Assembly: GCF_921293095.1 (NCBI RefSeq)
Contig: NC_060247.1
Location: 49,325,111-49,389,110, forward strand
From: Ischnura elegans
Lineage: Eukaryota; Arthropoda; Insecta; Odonata; Coenagrionidae
Direction: 5' to 3'
DNA: 64,000 bases
A program made the translations under genes and the position numbers. The notes under the pieces were generated by a model. It ran no database searches. It was not told the DNA's origin and worked only from the letters and a program-made list of their open reading frames with translations. Below, piece after piece: positions 21,200 to 35,600 of this stretch; position 1 is the first letter of the stretch, and every line of letters starts with the position of its first letter.

Positions 21200-22127
21200 G
21201 TTTCTTGAAAATTTAAATTAAATTTGTCATGAAAATTGAAATTAACAGCTCTTTGGAGGTTTGTAAATTGTGATATTTCACAAAATATCCCAAAGTTCTA
21301 ATTCTAGCAAGTGAAGCTCATGTCAAATCTTAAGGAACAAGTTATTTTAAAGGGATCTTTTCATTTGATTGGTATCTTTTTTATTTTTTGAGCATTATTT
21401 AAAAAATAATTATGAAGTTGTATGTTTGAATATATTTCTGCAAAGGATTAACACTTCATTGTTACTCAAGATTGGTCATTACCACTGATGACATTCTTGA
21501 GTACATTTTCTAATTTTGGTAACTTCTTCAACAAATGCTTTTAATTATGTATTTGAAACGTATGCCTTCTTGGTGATTTTGAGTCATTTTTGACATGATA
21601 AGTACATGTGTGATCAAGTTTTTAATTTGATTTTAATTTTTGTGCCTAATTTGGAAATATTTATCAAAAGTGTCAATTATTATTTGTTTCACTAAAATAA
21701 TGGATGAAAAAATAAAGAATTTAAGGTTTCTATGTAGTTAATGTGGATTATCACAATTCCATTACCTATCTTGATATGTACTTCCAGTATAATATTGAGG
21801 TACAGCATTTTTAGTCAGTTAATATAATATATTCCTTTGTAAGGGTACATTTAGTGTATGAACTACAAACTTCAGAAATATATTTTATAATAAGACACAA
21901 CGTTAAGCCCTAATCACACAATCATTTTTTCCATCCCCCTTGAGGGATTTCTCCAGTGATTGCTTGAGGATTTTGAAAAATGTTTGATTGGAGAATTTTC
22001 AATGGTGTCGTAGTAATAGGGATTCGAATTTCTATTTCAATCTTAGAGCAAGCCCCATTTTTTACCTGAAAATATCATTTGGGCATCAGACCACGAAGAG
22101 AGATCATAAGAACTTGTTTGATTTTTT
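21200..22127. other. AT-rich stretch, no gene seen
   Basis: No coding pattern is recognised. It would be the 3' UTR of the five-exon gene (AATAAA near 21710) or an intron if that gene continues. Confidence 0.4.
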
Positions 22128-22500
22128 AGGGGTTCAGGTGGGTGTGGTGGCCTCCCATCCAATTGGCCTGGGTTTAAATCCCAGTGATGGTGGAAATTTT
22201 TTCTAAGACTGCCCAATCCCTGCTTGGGTGGTTTGTGGAGGGCACTTCAAGGACAAAACACGGTCCTTCAGACAGGACGCTAAGTCGTGGTCCCCTTGGT
22301 GCCTTTCATTAAGAGGAGGCTAATGCTGATGCCGGGTTTCTCTCCACCCTTCCTTCGCTATGGTGCTAATGACCTAAGCTGTAGGTCACCTCCTTCAAAT
22401 ACCCTACCATACCTTGGTTGTCAAATGAATGACGAGATGTAAATGTTGAGGGGATGGGGCAAAGATGGGTAATGGAATGGCAAAAATGACTGTGTGATTC
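22128..22500 (+). mobile_element. tRNA-related SINE-type repeat
   Basis: The 5' part, GGTGGCCTCCCATCCAATTG, is followed by GGGTTTAAATCCC, a good pol III B box. A long GC-rich body follows (GGTCCCCTTGGTGCC, GGGTTTCTCTCCACCC). Its border is uncertain and no duplication was found. The structure (tRNA-like head plus unrelated body) fits a SINE. Confidence 0.5.
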
Positions 22501-22526
22501 AGAAAATGTTATCTTATAAATGTTAT

Positions 22527-22965
22527 GTTATTCCGGGTTCGAATCCCGGTCAAGGCGAATGATTTTTTCTCTGTGGATTTTTCGCACAATTGTGCATTGC
22601 GGGTGACTCCCGTAAAAGTTATCACCGTGGCTAGTCCCGGTATACTTAAATTCGTCAAAGAGAGAACACCTATATGTGTTCAAAGTTCGGACTTTACTCT
22701 CCGGCTGTGGCGCCGTGCGCACGATTTGGACTGCTCGTCGCATAATATGCTCAGCAGTCCATACCACCGTATAGTCCACAAATTTCCACAGGGATGAATG
22801 ACGCCTCGGTAGCTTAACTGGCTAAAGCACTCGGCCGGAAATCGAGGGATCCGGGTTCGAATCCCGGTCAAGGCGAATGATTTTTTCTCTGTGGATTTTT
22901 CGCACAATTGTGCATTGCGGGTGACTCCCGTAAAAGTTATCACCGTGGCTAGTCCCGGTATACTT
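22527..22965 (+). mobile_element. dimeric tRNA-derived SINE with 9-bp duplication
   Basis: Two near-identical units of about 118 bp (from about 22533 and 22855) are separated by a 150-bp spacer. The second unit has a full tRNA-like head (22803-22877) with A box TAGCTTAACTGG and B box GGTTCGAATCC. Its anticodon loop would read GGA (Ser), but position 33 is C rather than T and the acceptor stem mispairs. It is therefore a SINE head rather than a working tRNA gene. The first unit lacks the 5' half of the head. AAATGTTAT flanks the whole (22518-22526 and 22966-22974), so it inserted as a dimer truncated at its 5' end. Confidence 0.65.
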
Positions 22966-23520
22966 AAATGTTATCTACAGCTTGAGCCAACCTTCGGAGA
23001 GAGTGAAAAAGTGATAATATTTTTGTCTCGGTTCTCAAACTTTCATGCGAATTTCATATTTTCTCAGGCTGCAGAGGTGTGTTTAAAAAGAAACTGTAGT
23101 TTTTGCATTTGTATTCAAAGCAGTTTCCAAATAACAGAAGGCATAAGAGTTTGTTGCTTGTACAATCAGTACATTTCAAATGTCTTAAACTATGAGTTTA
23201 TATACATGCACCAACAAACTCAGTCATATTATTGCAATTTCCCTATTTCCTTGTACTCCAACTTCAGAGTATATAATGTATAATTTAATTTCGTACATTC
23301 ATCGAGGTGCCTATAGTAACATTAAGAAGTCAACACAGAATTGGTAAAATAATTAAAAAATTTAATGTATCATTCAATGCCCTGGTTTTACGTTTTTACA
23401 AAGCTTTGGCATTTGACAATAGGCATTTTTCATTAATATAAAATATATGTACATTTAAGGAAAACAATCAATATGCATTGCACATCTTTTGGAAGGTAAC
23501 ATATCGTAGGCATTTTGACC

Positions 23521-23677
23521 TCAAAGTGGTGCCATTTGATTAAAGCTGTAATGCTTGCTGCCTTTGGTCCTGCTTTTAAATTCTATAACATCCATATCCA
23601 TTTGATCTTCATTATCACATGGTCCCAATAAATGGCCTTCTAATTCTTGTTCAGAGAATTTACCACGTCCAAAAATC
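23521..23677 (-). CDS. ATP7: ATP7 distal last exon
   Basis: After acceptor TTTTTCCTCAG, the first G completes the Arg codon left open by the exon at 33382 (AG|G). The frame then reads [19 protein letters not shown]..., through [15 protein letters not shown], to MAPL and TGA (23523-23521). The tail is 52 residues. It has acidic stretches and a leucine pair (GHLLGP) but not the exact [DE]xxxLL spacing. The intron is 9.7 kb if the proximal last exon is skipped. Confidence 0.7.
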
Positions 23678-26600
23678 CTGAGGAAAAAGCAACAATAATG
23701 TTAAAAGATGAGAATAAATAAACAAATTTGGTTGTTATTGTGTCACACTATTCAAAAGAGTACAATGGGATTTTTTTACATTGCGATTTTCTTTGGTATT
23801 AAACATTTTGAAATGTTGGTTATACTGTTTAATACATAATATGACTTCCACTAAGTATTTCTTTTATTAATCTCTGAGAATATTTAATGGAAAAGAAGTG
23901 TTTATTGACGGAACATAACCTTTGACTCCTTGCATACTAAGAATTTCTACGCACATTATCAAAAAAATACTAAGTAGAGGCCAAAAAAATATCTCAGGCA
24001 TGGGAATAATTTTACTGGGATTTTAATGACAACATAATATTGATGTTGGGAACCAACATTGATGCTTTGAACCAAAAAAATAAATATTCTTTCCACTTTC
24101 CAATTCTTTTTCTGGTTGTAAAATGACACACGGTTTTAATTCAGAGGTAGACTGATTATTTGTTGGCCAAACCACATCTCACAAAGCATAGCACTCCTAA
24201 ATTCAGTAATACATACATAATTCATGCATTCTACTTCTATGTCGGAATCACTGATGTGACAATTACTGATGCAAAATATGCAGGTTGAGAACAGTAGTTG
24301 ACTAATAAAATATTTCAATATCAGAGAAACATAAATATTACACAGGTATAATACACCTACAATACACACACAACTGACTCAAAAGGTATAATAAATTTTA
24401 AAGTACACAAATTTATACCAAAAAGGGAATCAATTATTCGTTAGAAAAGAAAAATAATGATTGCACACTATAAAATTTAAAAATCAAGCAGCAAAATAAA
24501 AAATGCAAAGTTTCAAGCAAGGAACTGTTAGTGGCAATTAAAAAAACTGAATCAGTTGAGATGACATGGAACAACAAAATGGGCCCCCTCAATTTTTCAT
24601 GACAGTTTGTGACCATGGCTAATACAAAGTGACTAAAAAAACAAGCCATCATCGGGTTATTTATTAAGAAATAGAGAAAGGAACAAATATATGTTCAAGG
24701 TACCCTTTGCTGGCAATGATTACTTTGAGTGCCCACGTTTACAGTCAGCTGATTAACGAACAATTGGTTTATGACTCATAGATAGTGATTTAAATGTAAT
24801 ACCATAACTTGAAGCGTAGGCTTTCGTAGCTAGATTAATTGGTATTGGACGCTTTCGAGAGCAGCTGTGTATTGCGCTTTGTCACACGAGCCCTCCTGGC
24901 CGTTGCAGATTGTAGCATCAGGTGATGAAGGGTTTTATACATACATTTTAACCTCTTTCTTGTCTGTGCCTGCGATAGGAAAACAATTTCCGTGCAATGA
25001 GTGGCATAGTAATATTTTAAACCTCTGTACGGAGCTCTTGTTAGGGGAGGAGTATTACTCTGGTATTCTCGTCCCTCTGATTTGGGACCCAACTCAATGG
25101 GGCACCCATCCCTTACCCCGGCTACTGGACTAGACCCTCAAACCCTCCCTTAGCTATGGTCATCTTTATGCGTTACCAGCGTTTTTCAACCAAATTTTGC
25201 ATTTCATTTTCAATAAGTTACTCTTCTAAAAGAATTTATAACATCTATTTTAAGCATTGTGGAATTTTAAATGGATCTCTAGAGTTAATGACAACAAAGT
25301 TAGTTAACGCAGATATTAAGATTGTAACTCAGAAGTCAGTTATTTTTATCACTAAAATTTTGTTTAAAAATTGTTTATGCGCAGAACAAAATGAAAAATT
25401 CAATCATTTCAAAGTACAAAACAATTGTTGTATGCAACAAAATATATCATTGCAAAAACCATTGACGATATAACAACTTTGCAATGGATTCCTGCAGTGA
25501 GGATGATCATAAATGAGAGGAAGGGTCGGGCTTCATTGCCGAGGAGTGGCCCTAAGGTCTCACTAAGTTGGGTCTCAGGCCGGGCCTGAATGCATCTGAC
25601 AATTACTACCTCAGCGGTAACTTCCCTTGTGTCGGCTAGAGCTGACGTCCAGTTGTTTTCGTTGAAAAATCCACGACACCCAACATATGAAAATGCCCAC
25701 ATTCGGCGTGAAAGTGTTAAGTAATATGGCTGCATGGTAAGATCGCCTTCATCGACTGATGATGCGACCTGCAATGGCTGTAAAAGCTTGCATGACAAAG
25801 CTCAATACGCAGTTGCTCCCGAAAGCCTCGGATACCAAGCAATATCACAACTTGCATCTACCTATAAAAGTGGCCACTCTTCCAGAAAGAGAAACAGCAG
25901 TTTTGTTTCATGTAAATTTTTTAACTAAGCAAACATTCTGACATTATATTCTATTACAAATTTCAAAATTGAATCATATCTTAAGTCATACGCATCCGAA
26001 CTTTTTCCAAGCTTTTAATGTCACTCACAGAAAATATGGCAAAATGATTGCATTAAAAACTACGGAAATACTTTGCTTTGTCCTATTTAGCCTTTGCAGC
26101 ATTACTTAGCCCTACAGCGTTAGTTCAGTAATAAGAATAATAGACACACATATGGGTATAGACAGTTGGGATTATTTCGATATGTTTCAGAAAATAGGAT
26201 TTGAGAAGAGGATTTGATTGGGGAAACTCCTAATATGGTTAAAGTGATGTAATCAGCATGGATACTAATCAATTTTCCAATTATCTCCACAACAGCTTGA
26301 AAAGGGGAAAGATGCTGGTCATGGTAAAATTATGCACATAGTTACTTGTAAGCTATAATGTTGTTTATTTTGTCACAGCACACTAAATTTTACAATATAG
26401 TCTTATTGCTAAAATATATGCAAAACCCTTCAAACTACTTGAAGAGTGGCTAGAGTATTGACAAGGGTTGTAGATTCCCTTGGGTGAACATTGGTTTCCA
26501 ATAGGTGTAAACGCGAAATTTAACTTCAGTTAAGTTGATTACATATGTAAATATGGATGGGTTTAAATTTGCCTGAAACTTTGAACTGAAAACCACTAAC

Positions 26601-29600
26601 GGTGACGGCTAATATTATGATGACCGAACTCGAAAGGCATAATTTGAGAATGTCGTATGATTTAGTTCATACAACATACTGTCTGTATAGATTTAATTTC
26701 AAAATTATTTGTTAAAGATAAGGTATGCTTTCAAACGCTAGCTAATTAGTGAGTGTCAATACACCGAGCTGTTGTTTTTCTTTCAAATAGTTTTAAAGAC
26801 AAAGAAGAAGGAATTTGGTGAATGAATAGAAAATAATGGCTCTACTAAAATTATTTGCTGTTTCCTAGAAACCAACTTTGCTTATGTCAACCAATTTCAC
26901 ACTACGTATTGTTTTAATTTAGCAAAACTGAGTTTTGAGTCTCCGCAAAATTTTTCTCCAAGATGATGCATTTTCTATAATTTCCGCAACAGCATACTCA
27001 TTTCCTTGGTCTAGGCAATTATTTGGATAATAAGGACTGGACTCTCATGGAAATAATATAAGTATGGAGTAAATCATTGCATGCATAGGAAATTAATTGG
27101 GAAGATGTGTATTTTTTCCAATGTATTTCCTATTTTTGCGGGAAAAATAAATATCTCATGCTAAATGCTTGGCCTCATTACTGCAGTAATGTCAACCTGG
27201 ATTTCCATACCCAAGTCATTTTACACCTTTCTTTACCCAGGTGGGCATTTCGAACACCCCTATGAATTTTTCAGAGCCACTTGATAAATGAATTATTAAC
27301 AAACTACTTTAGTGTACATATTAATAATATTCCACAACTGGCATGAAAACTGTTCCTGGCCTTCTCGAAAAAAATTTCCCGGCTTCCTTCAAAGGTTGGT
27401 TGTGGGAGGGGGTTCACGAAGTGTTTCTGTCTCTGAAATCATGTTTGGACCTCTTGGTGTGGGTAAAATAGTCAAGTTGCACCATTTGCACAACCTAATC
27501 AAGTCAGATTGACTCCGGATAGACATAGGGCACGAAAGAAATCTATGAAGGTCATCTGCAATCAGTCACAAAACAATTCAAATGGATACACACATTGGTT
27601 TAATAAGGTAGTTTCCTTCATCAAAGAAAATGAAAGCCATTGATTGCAATTTGTTACCCACCATTAGTGTATTCATAATATACAAATTATTTGGTTTAAG
27701 AAATCCCAGTTTAGACGAATGAGCTCAGGGAACCATCTCTTAATAATCACCTATTAAAATTCCCTATGGTCGGAAAATTTCCATCGTTTGATAGGGTATT
27801 AATAATCCTTATTTAAGCCAAGCGCTACCTGCCAGCAGGGTAATCTACGCTACCGCCATGCTCGGCAGCAAGCAGCCTGCATCCTAGCAGCATTCATAGC
27901 CTCGCACCCAGGTGGCCTCTCACAGCAGCACCCAGACATGACACAGGCTTTTCCCAGCATTCATACTTAGCCGTCGCATTTTCGTGTGCTTGAAAATTTT
28001 CACTTTTTATTTGATCGCGAAAAACAGATATCGTCATTTAAAAATCTAAAAGCGTGAAATACATACTCCAGGAGTAATAATCTTTCGATTTAGGCAATAA
28101 AAATAAAATAGGAAACCACCCTATTGGTAAATACTTAAGAAAATTACGAAGACGACTGGGCCTGTCTTGTGGACCAATGTTTGTTAGTGACTGTACCTGT
28201 AAAATTTTGCAGTCATTGATTACAGGCATTATATGCATTGACCAATCATTCTTGAAAGTATGCACTTCCTAGGAACTAATTAATCTGAGGCTGGGGATAT
28301 AAGACAGTGCATGATGACTGCTGATGAACATTGCCATTGACAGAAATAATAAGCCAGCTGATGGAATGTGAGCCCATTTTCACTCAAATTAATAATCTAT
28401 GCTAAAAGTTGACACCAATTTCAAACTGGGTAAACAAAATTTCAATGGATTTGTAGAGAATTTCCACAATAAAATAATTTGAAATTAACAGCAAAAGGAG
28501 CTGATTGGAAGCAATTCACTCAGTTACAAAACAATTCATTCAAACCTATATAAACCATGGTTGAATAGGTAATTACTTTTCTTGTATTTTATCTAACCCT
28601 GGAATAGTCTTGTTTATTTAATATCCCACGAGAAATAGATAATTCATAAGTTTAGCAAGATAAAATCTGAAATGAACTACCCTCGTTCTGAATTCAAATT
28701 TTAGCAAAATAAAATTCAAGCTTGATGATGCATAACCAACAATTGCACTAAAACTCAAAGTGTGAATTATTTGGATGATTATAGGTACTCATTTTTATCA
28801 CATCGTCTAGCAAAGTTCATGTCACTAAAGGTTAATGGTGAAGATATTTGAAAAAATTTCCGCAATTGAGAAAATATGTTAAGCCATTATTCAGCCAAAA
28901 AAAAGGTAAACCATTCTTGGCTCAGGTGTCAAATCTCATACCTTTAAAGAGAGGCAAGAGGCTCTTTATCTAAGGAATAAATAAAATTGCTTGTTGGTGA
29001 GAATGAAGGGTTAGATGAGTGAAAAGGTGGATGAGTCAGAGGAAGAGAGGGGACGGTAGCCCTTAAAGGGAGGAGTGGAAGACGTCTCCTCATCAAACTG
29101 CAGCAATGGTGCCCCCTCAGGTCCGGTTCCGTTGCCTCCTGAGCTACATGGGTCACAGCCCCCAAGGAACCTGAAAGTTTCCAAAATAAGGAGACAAAAA
29201 TGTTTTTCAGCAAGGCAACTCCTTCACGTAGGCTGTATAGGGAAAAAAGCAAATGGCAGGTGAGAGTAATTATGGCTGTGATTGCAGGATGAAGAAGCAT
29301 GTGGCTGGAAGCTCAAAAACTGTCACAGGAGCAGCGATGACGGTTTCCAACAAACAAAACACTGTTGGGATCTAATGATTATCGCATAATAAAGCTCATC
29401 AAGAAAACATTCACAGTAATCATGCACGATCAGCATATTACAGGAGACATTGAGTAAGAAAAAAAGAGAAAAATAACTAAAAGGGTAACATGAGTTTGAC
29501 AAAATTTCACTCTGGACAAACATAAAAAAAAGAAAAAAAATCAATCACCCTCAAGAGCCCCTCCCTTATGTTAAGTGACCCACCCAAATGTTAAACGAAT

Positions 29601-32600
29601 GAAACTTTTAATTTTCAGTAAGAAAGAACGTACAATACAAGAACAGCATATACAGTCAACATGCAAGCATTGCCATAGAAGCTACTACTTTCAGAGCCAA
29701 GCTGAAAAGCTATAAGAATATAAAACACACATGCTATATGCTCTCTAAAAATCTAATTACCTAATATAAACATAAAAGGTAGTAAAGGAAAACTGTCATG
29801 CAGCAGTTAGACACAAAATGTTAAATAATTGGGTTAGAATACTGGAACCACCTTTTTTTATAAATGTAATGTTGAAGAGATATGTATTAAGTACGAAAAT
29901 AAAAAGGTATTCTCACGTGTAAGTTGGTATATACAGATTTATTTATGGTTAAACCTTCAAATTGGATTATTCGACTAAGGATATTAATTTTTTTTTAATT
30001 CCATTGATGCACCTTTGTTTGAATTTCAACCTCAAATCCTAATTCTATAACTCACTTTTAAGATAATAAAATGCCTTGAGCCATAACTAGGTAATTAATT
30101 TAATCTCCATAATTTTTGGTAGGTCCATACACTGTAAACTAAGGATGCAGAGAATATTACAGTGGTCTTTCAAATACTGCATTCATATAAGTACCTACTG
30201 ATAAATATTTGCTTTCATGGAAATATATAAAGGGCTAACATTAAACAGCACCACAGAATCTAACTATAGACAGGGAAATACATCTTCATTTTACACTTAA
30301 TTCCTCATTGCCCTCAAGGGTAGTATGATTTTTAAAACTAAAGTTAGCAAATAAAAGTAGTCCACAAAAATAATCTCATCGTTGCATCCATACATATGTT
30401 CATGATATCATAATTTCAGTGATCATCAAACAGTTGCATTAAGTGAAAAGTTTAAATGGATGAAAACCAAAATTAAGGAAGTACATAGCAAGAAAAAAGC
30501 TGGCTGTAAAACCAAAAATGTACTTCAGCTAAATTATTTGACATAACATATTTAAATAGAAGAAATGGATTGAACACGCTAATAGCATTGCTACGTAACT
30601 AGATGGCTGAATTAGCATTACATACAAACAATATAAGACCATTGATTACCTGCCACCAAAGCATTCTGTTCTTTTATTACATGCTGCACTCAATTTAATA
30701 TCCATCAAAAAGATACATGCTCAAAATATTTGAATGCAATAAAATATGGTCAATAAAAGGTACTTATTTAAAACGGCCTACATAGAAAATAAGTATAAAA
30801 AAATGTAGAAAAACTCACTGATTACATCACACAAAGCAGGCTGTCAAGAAAATACCCACATATTAACATACAGTCATAGGGATCTCAACATTTCACTCAT
30901 GAAGCAAGATACAGTTCATGCCCTCCATGTTGTAAAGAAAAAAATCAATAGCCTTTCAAACACATCATTTTCTCTGAAAGATATATCTTTTTTTGCAAAC
31001 AGGACAAGAATTAATACCAATGTCTTTTTCCAATATTATTTAACAACCACCAAATTAGAAATTAATAGAAATAATCTTTACTGACATCATTGATACATTA
31101 TAAATAAACAACGACAGACCAAAAGATGGAAATAAAAATGTATCGCATTGCATCATTCCAAGTGCAAAACTAAATACACTTATGTATTCTACAGGAATTA
31201 ACAGGGAGGCATGCGCATTTGCAGGGAATGTTCACAACAGATGTATTAAATTGAGACCACACCATTCTTCATGCAAGTAAACACCCAGCACCAAATAAAG
31301 AACTAAATTTTGCAGGAGTTCTTACAAGTATCACAGAATAAGGAATGTATAGTGCACTTCAGTGAATATGCAGGAAGGAATAGATTGTGCTGTGAAATTG
31401 TAGTCCATGAGAAAGACAAAATTATGTGACTGTTCCTCATTTTACTCCTTGCAGTCATAACATGGTGAACTGAAACACTGACACACAAAAATCACAAGTT
31501 AATAAAATACTCCAAGGCAACACGATGTGACTGGAAGCATGCTGGTACTGATGGCATAGCTTGTGACACTAGGGTAGCCAACAGGAGTTCAGAACACTTA
31601 CTCATCACAAGCCCAAACAGTGCCCAATGTTGTCACACTTTCATTGCTGAACTATCTGCATCCAGTCTGAAGGGTAAGAAATTTCAGTCTGATTATGACA
31701 AAAAATTCATGATATTGCAGAGGTACAGGCGTTACAGAAGCCATTTAATGTTGACACTAAAATTACAAATTTGACAAATAACATAGTTAAAATAGAGACC
31801 AAAGCCTAGAGAGGGGAAGTAAAAAACAACACTTCTGTGAACAAAAAAACATAGAAATGGTAAGCAAACATACTTTAAGCTTCCTGCAAAAAAAGGAAAG
31901 CAATGATGATGATATGAAAAATGGCTTAATCATGGATAATTAATGACAAAATAAGTTAGAAACTATTGATAAAAAAGGACTGCTGAGAGGCAAACCAAGC
32001 CCTGGGGCAAAGTTCATATTGATATTTGGATATTCTGTAAACACTATAGGTCCAGGCCCTGGAGATTTTATTCCCATTGTAACCCATGAGGCAGGCCAAA
32101 ATGCATGTTATTAATACTACTTCATCAGTTACTGCCCCTACAGAAACAAATCATCTCCACCATAATGAATTTTCTCCACAAAAAACTACTAATTAGGACA
32201 ACTACTGTTGCTACAATTACAAGCTTTCGCAGTGTGCATGTTATTCATGACTTGGGTCGACTGGAAGAAACTAATTCGTTTAGTTCTTTCTTTCTGGAAT
32301 TCAGTCTTAAATATAGTACTTATTATATTTCTTACTTGAATTGATATGTTTACTGTAGATATTTTCATTCCTCAGGATATCAATAACATTACATAAGAAA
32401 TTAACCTTCTTTGACATGGTGTTTTTCAATTTTCAAGCACCTATACAAGCTGAAAATAGTGAAGCTGAGAAAGTAGATATCTTTATTTAACATTTCAACA
32501 TTCAGGCCCTTGGCTATGATCGTTCCTTGCCCAGCATCAATAAGATTAAACAAAACCTAATTGAAACCAAGGGAATTTTTTAAACCCATTAAAAGGGAAC

Positions 32601-35600
32601 AATATTATTGACTCCTAAGAAAGAAATAGAAGTATACATTTGCACCAGGGAATTCATATTACACATACCCTTTCAATTTCTTACTCCACCACATCTAAAA
32701 TAGGATGGCCTCTTCAGTCATTACAATAAAGCCTAATATCAAACACTTATTTAACATGAAATTAGCCTCAATGATAACATACAAGTTTCAGAGTCTTCCT
32801 GAATTCCACAATGTGTAGTGGTTTTATGCGACTAAACTGTAAATATGTATGACAAAAGAATTAGACCAAATTATTGTCAAAGCTAAGATGGAGAACGTTA
32901 AATAGTAAAAAAGAAGAAGCTGAGTCCTTAGTGCCCTTGTGGGACCTCCACGTATGATTAAATAATAGAAAAATGCTACATTTGACAACTTGATTTTCAA
33001 AATTTGTTACTATTCAACACATTGAATTACACATCAGGATTGCTAATATTTTTTCTTACATCTAGCTTTAAGATTATCCCACAAAAATAGCTTTCAAAAG
33101 GGATAAGGTAGCGAAACTGATCTAATAAATATTTTACCATTTATTTCACCTAATGAATTAGTGATTCAAAATAATTTATTGCTTTCATCATTTAAATTCA
33201 TGCCATAAACACTAATCAAAATTTAATATGCTCCAGAATACAAAATTACTCAGAAACATAGACTATAGGAGCAATCAGATGAATTCTAAATGAAGAGGAA
33301 GTAAGCTTTCTCCTGATAGGTATTTCATGAAGATTCCTCAGAAAGTTTAAGTTAACAATGCAAAAAAACTAAGAAGTTTACCTGCTGAGAGTGCTACCAT
33401 TGGAAACCTTAGCAGCTACACCAGGTCGGAAATCATCATCATCATCCAATCCTCGATGAAGAGAGACAGCAGATACTGTATCATTATTCAGAGCCGCGTT
33501 GTGCGCTTCCATTGCAGATATATACTCGGGTGTTGAAAGTGAAGCTTTGGAAGGCTTGCGATACCTTGGAAAGATTCAGCATGAGAATAGCATTAGGGAA
33601 GCTGAAGTGACACAGTAACACAAAAAAATGCAATTAAAAAAAATATATAAATGACAAGCCGACTTACATTTTGAGATAGAGAGATGATCCAACAACAGAT
33701 ACAGAACTAAGAGCCATTGCAGCCGATGCCATCCATGGCTATCAGGGAAAAAAAGAATAAGTTTAAAAAATCACACGAAGAGATGTAATTTAAGAAAAAA
33801 AAGCATCAATAAAAGAATAGTAAACTATAAAATGCATTACAATTCAAAATAATATTTCTTATGAATGGAATAAATGCAATGGCCAATTTACAATAGGGCC
33901 AAGTTAACCGAGTCTGGGCATTAAATACAGTTGAGGCAAAAGTGAATGGAGAGGTGAGGAATGGGCTATAGCTCTTCAAAACCCCACCAACAAAAGTTTA
34001 AATAAAAAACATATGCACAAAAAACATAACGACCGGTTTCATCATAGTACGACATCATTTGATTGTCCTAAATATATATATATGGGAAATTTACAAAGTT
34101 TTTTCTACCTAAAATGACACAAATTAACTAAACACACATCAAACTATTGATTTTATTATACACCCAACTCCAAAATGTATGGGATATCCAGTTTTATGAG
34201 TGGCCCCAACAAACAACCCCCTGAAATGAAACCCTCCCTCCAAGCCAACCCCGATCAAATCAATAGCCAACTGATGTTAAAATAACATCACTTGGTGGCA
34301 CAATGAAAAAAGAGCTTTGATGGTGAGATGACTGCCTAGATTGAGATAAGAGAGAAAATAGTTTTTCATTGTATTTTTTGATGCTCAGCATTTGTACACT
34401 CAAGTTTCAAAATTTAGCGGCTTTCCCTGATTTTTCAAAGACAATGTCAGATATTTTACTCAATTTTCACAGGTGTACTTTTACCTCTTCACAGAAAATA
34501 AGGAGGAATTTTCTTCAGCAGTCATAATTTAGAGACCAGTTAGAGGGTAGGTGATTCTTAACATAAAACAATTCTGCTACATATTTTGAGAAATTTACAG
34601 GACCTCCAAATTAGTTATTTGCTTTTAATCGATTATGTACTCAAATAATGGATAAAACAAAAGTAAATGTTATAAAATCTACTAACCTGCAGAACTAAGC
34701 CTATTGGACTAAATGCACCTGCTGCAATTGGAATGCCAAGAAGGTTATACATGCTGGCAAACAGGAAGTTGTAACGAATCCTCCTCACAGTTTTTCGTGA
34801 TAAATCCAGGCAACCTATCACATCCAACAGGTCATTCTGTACAAAAGAGGAAGACTAGATAAATAAGTCCCATTCACTTTTGAAATAATAACATTGACAT
34901 TAATGTTAACAGAAGAGTAATCAACCATGCAAAGAAAAGGCAATGCAAAACATTTGAGAAAAATTCTGAAGTGACATACCCTCATTAAGACAACGTCAGC
35001 TGCCTCTACTGCCACATCAGTCCCTGATGATATAGCTATCCCAACATCGGCTTGAGCAAGAGCTGGAGAATCATTGATACCATCGCCAACCATAGCTACA
35101 CGGGCTCCCTTTTCCTGCAATTTTTGTATTTTTGCCACCTTGTGAGAGGGCAAAACTTCCGCAAAAACACGTCCGATTCCCACCTGAAATCAAGGAACAT
35201 GTACATCAAGTCTTAATAAAGTGACAACATTTTTTTGCATAAAATTTTCTCAACAAGAACTAGTTCCAAACCTGTTGAGCGATAGAGGCTGCAGTTTTCC
35301 TGTTATCTCCAGTCAGTAGAATCACTTCCAGCCCCATCCTCTTCAAAGAATACACAGCCAAATGCGCCTCTGGCTTCACTTTATCAGCAACTGCCATGGT
35401 TGCCACTAACAGTCCTGAAAAGGATTAAGAACATAAACTGAGCATTGCCAATAAGTGTGCATTGTGCACAGAAAATTTTCATATTACAAGTAGGGGTGAC
35501 TAAGAATTCCATTATCTCATCCAGAAAGGTAATAACTAAAATCAGGAACTTCCATCATGGGCAACCTTAAATTGTTTCATCTCGCAGCCTTCCATGAAAG

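Larger units (their letters stand above)
23678..29010. other. ATP7 intron or 3' region, mostly unremarkable
   Basis: AT-rich sequence between the two candidate last exons. It holds a diverged repeat pair in opposite orientation (24838-24945 and 25736-25856) and a copy of the dispersed 117-bp repeat (27606-27722). No further ATP7 exon was recognised. A GC-richer patch lies at about 27830-27960. Confidence 0.5.

Noticed and set aside
22803-22877. A possible tRNA-Ser(GGA) gene
   Set aside because: A and B boxes are good, but the acceptor stem mispairs, position 33 is not T, and the same downstream sequence is repeated in a dimer with a target duplication. A SINE head is the better reading.
28944-29300. 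A 118-codon minus-strand frame overlapping the ATP7 proximal last exon
   Set aside because: It is out of phase with the strong acceptor at 29171 and has no recognisable features. The phase-correct frame ends at 29011.
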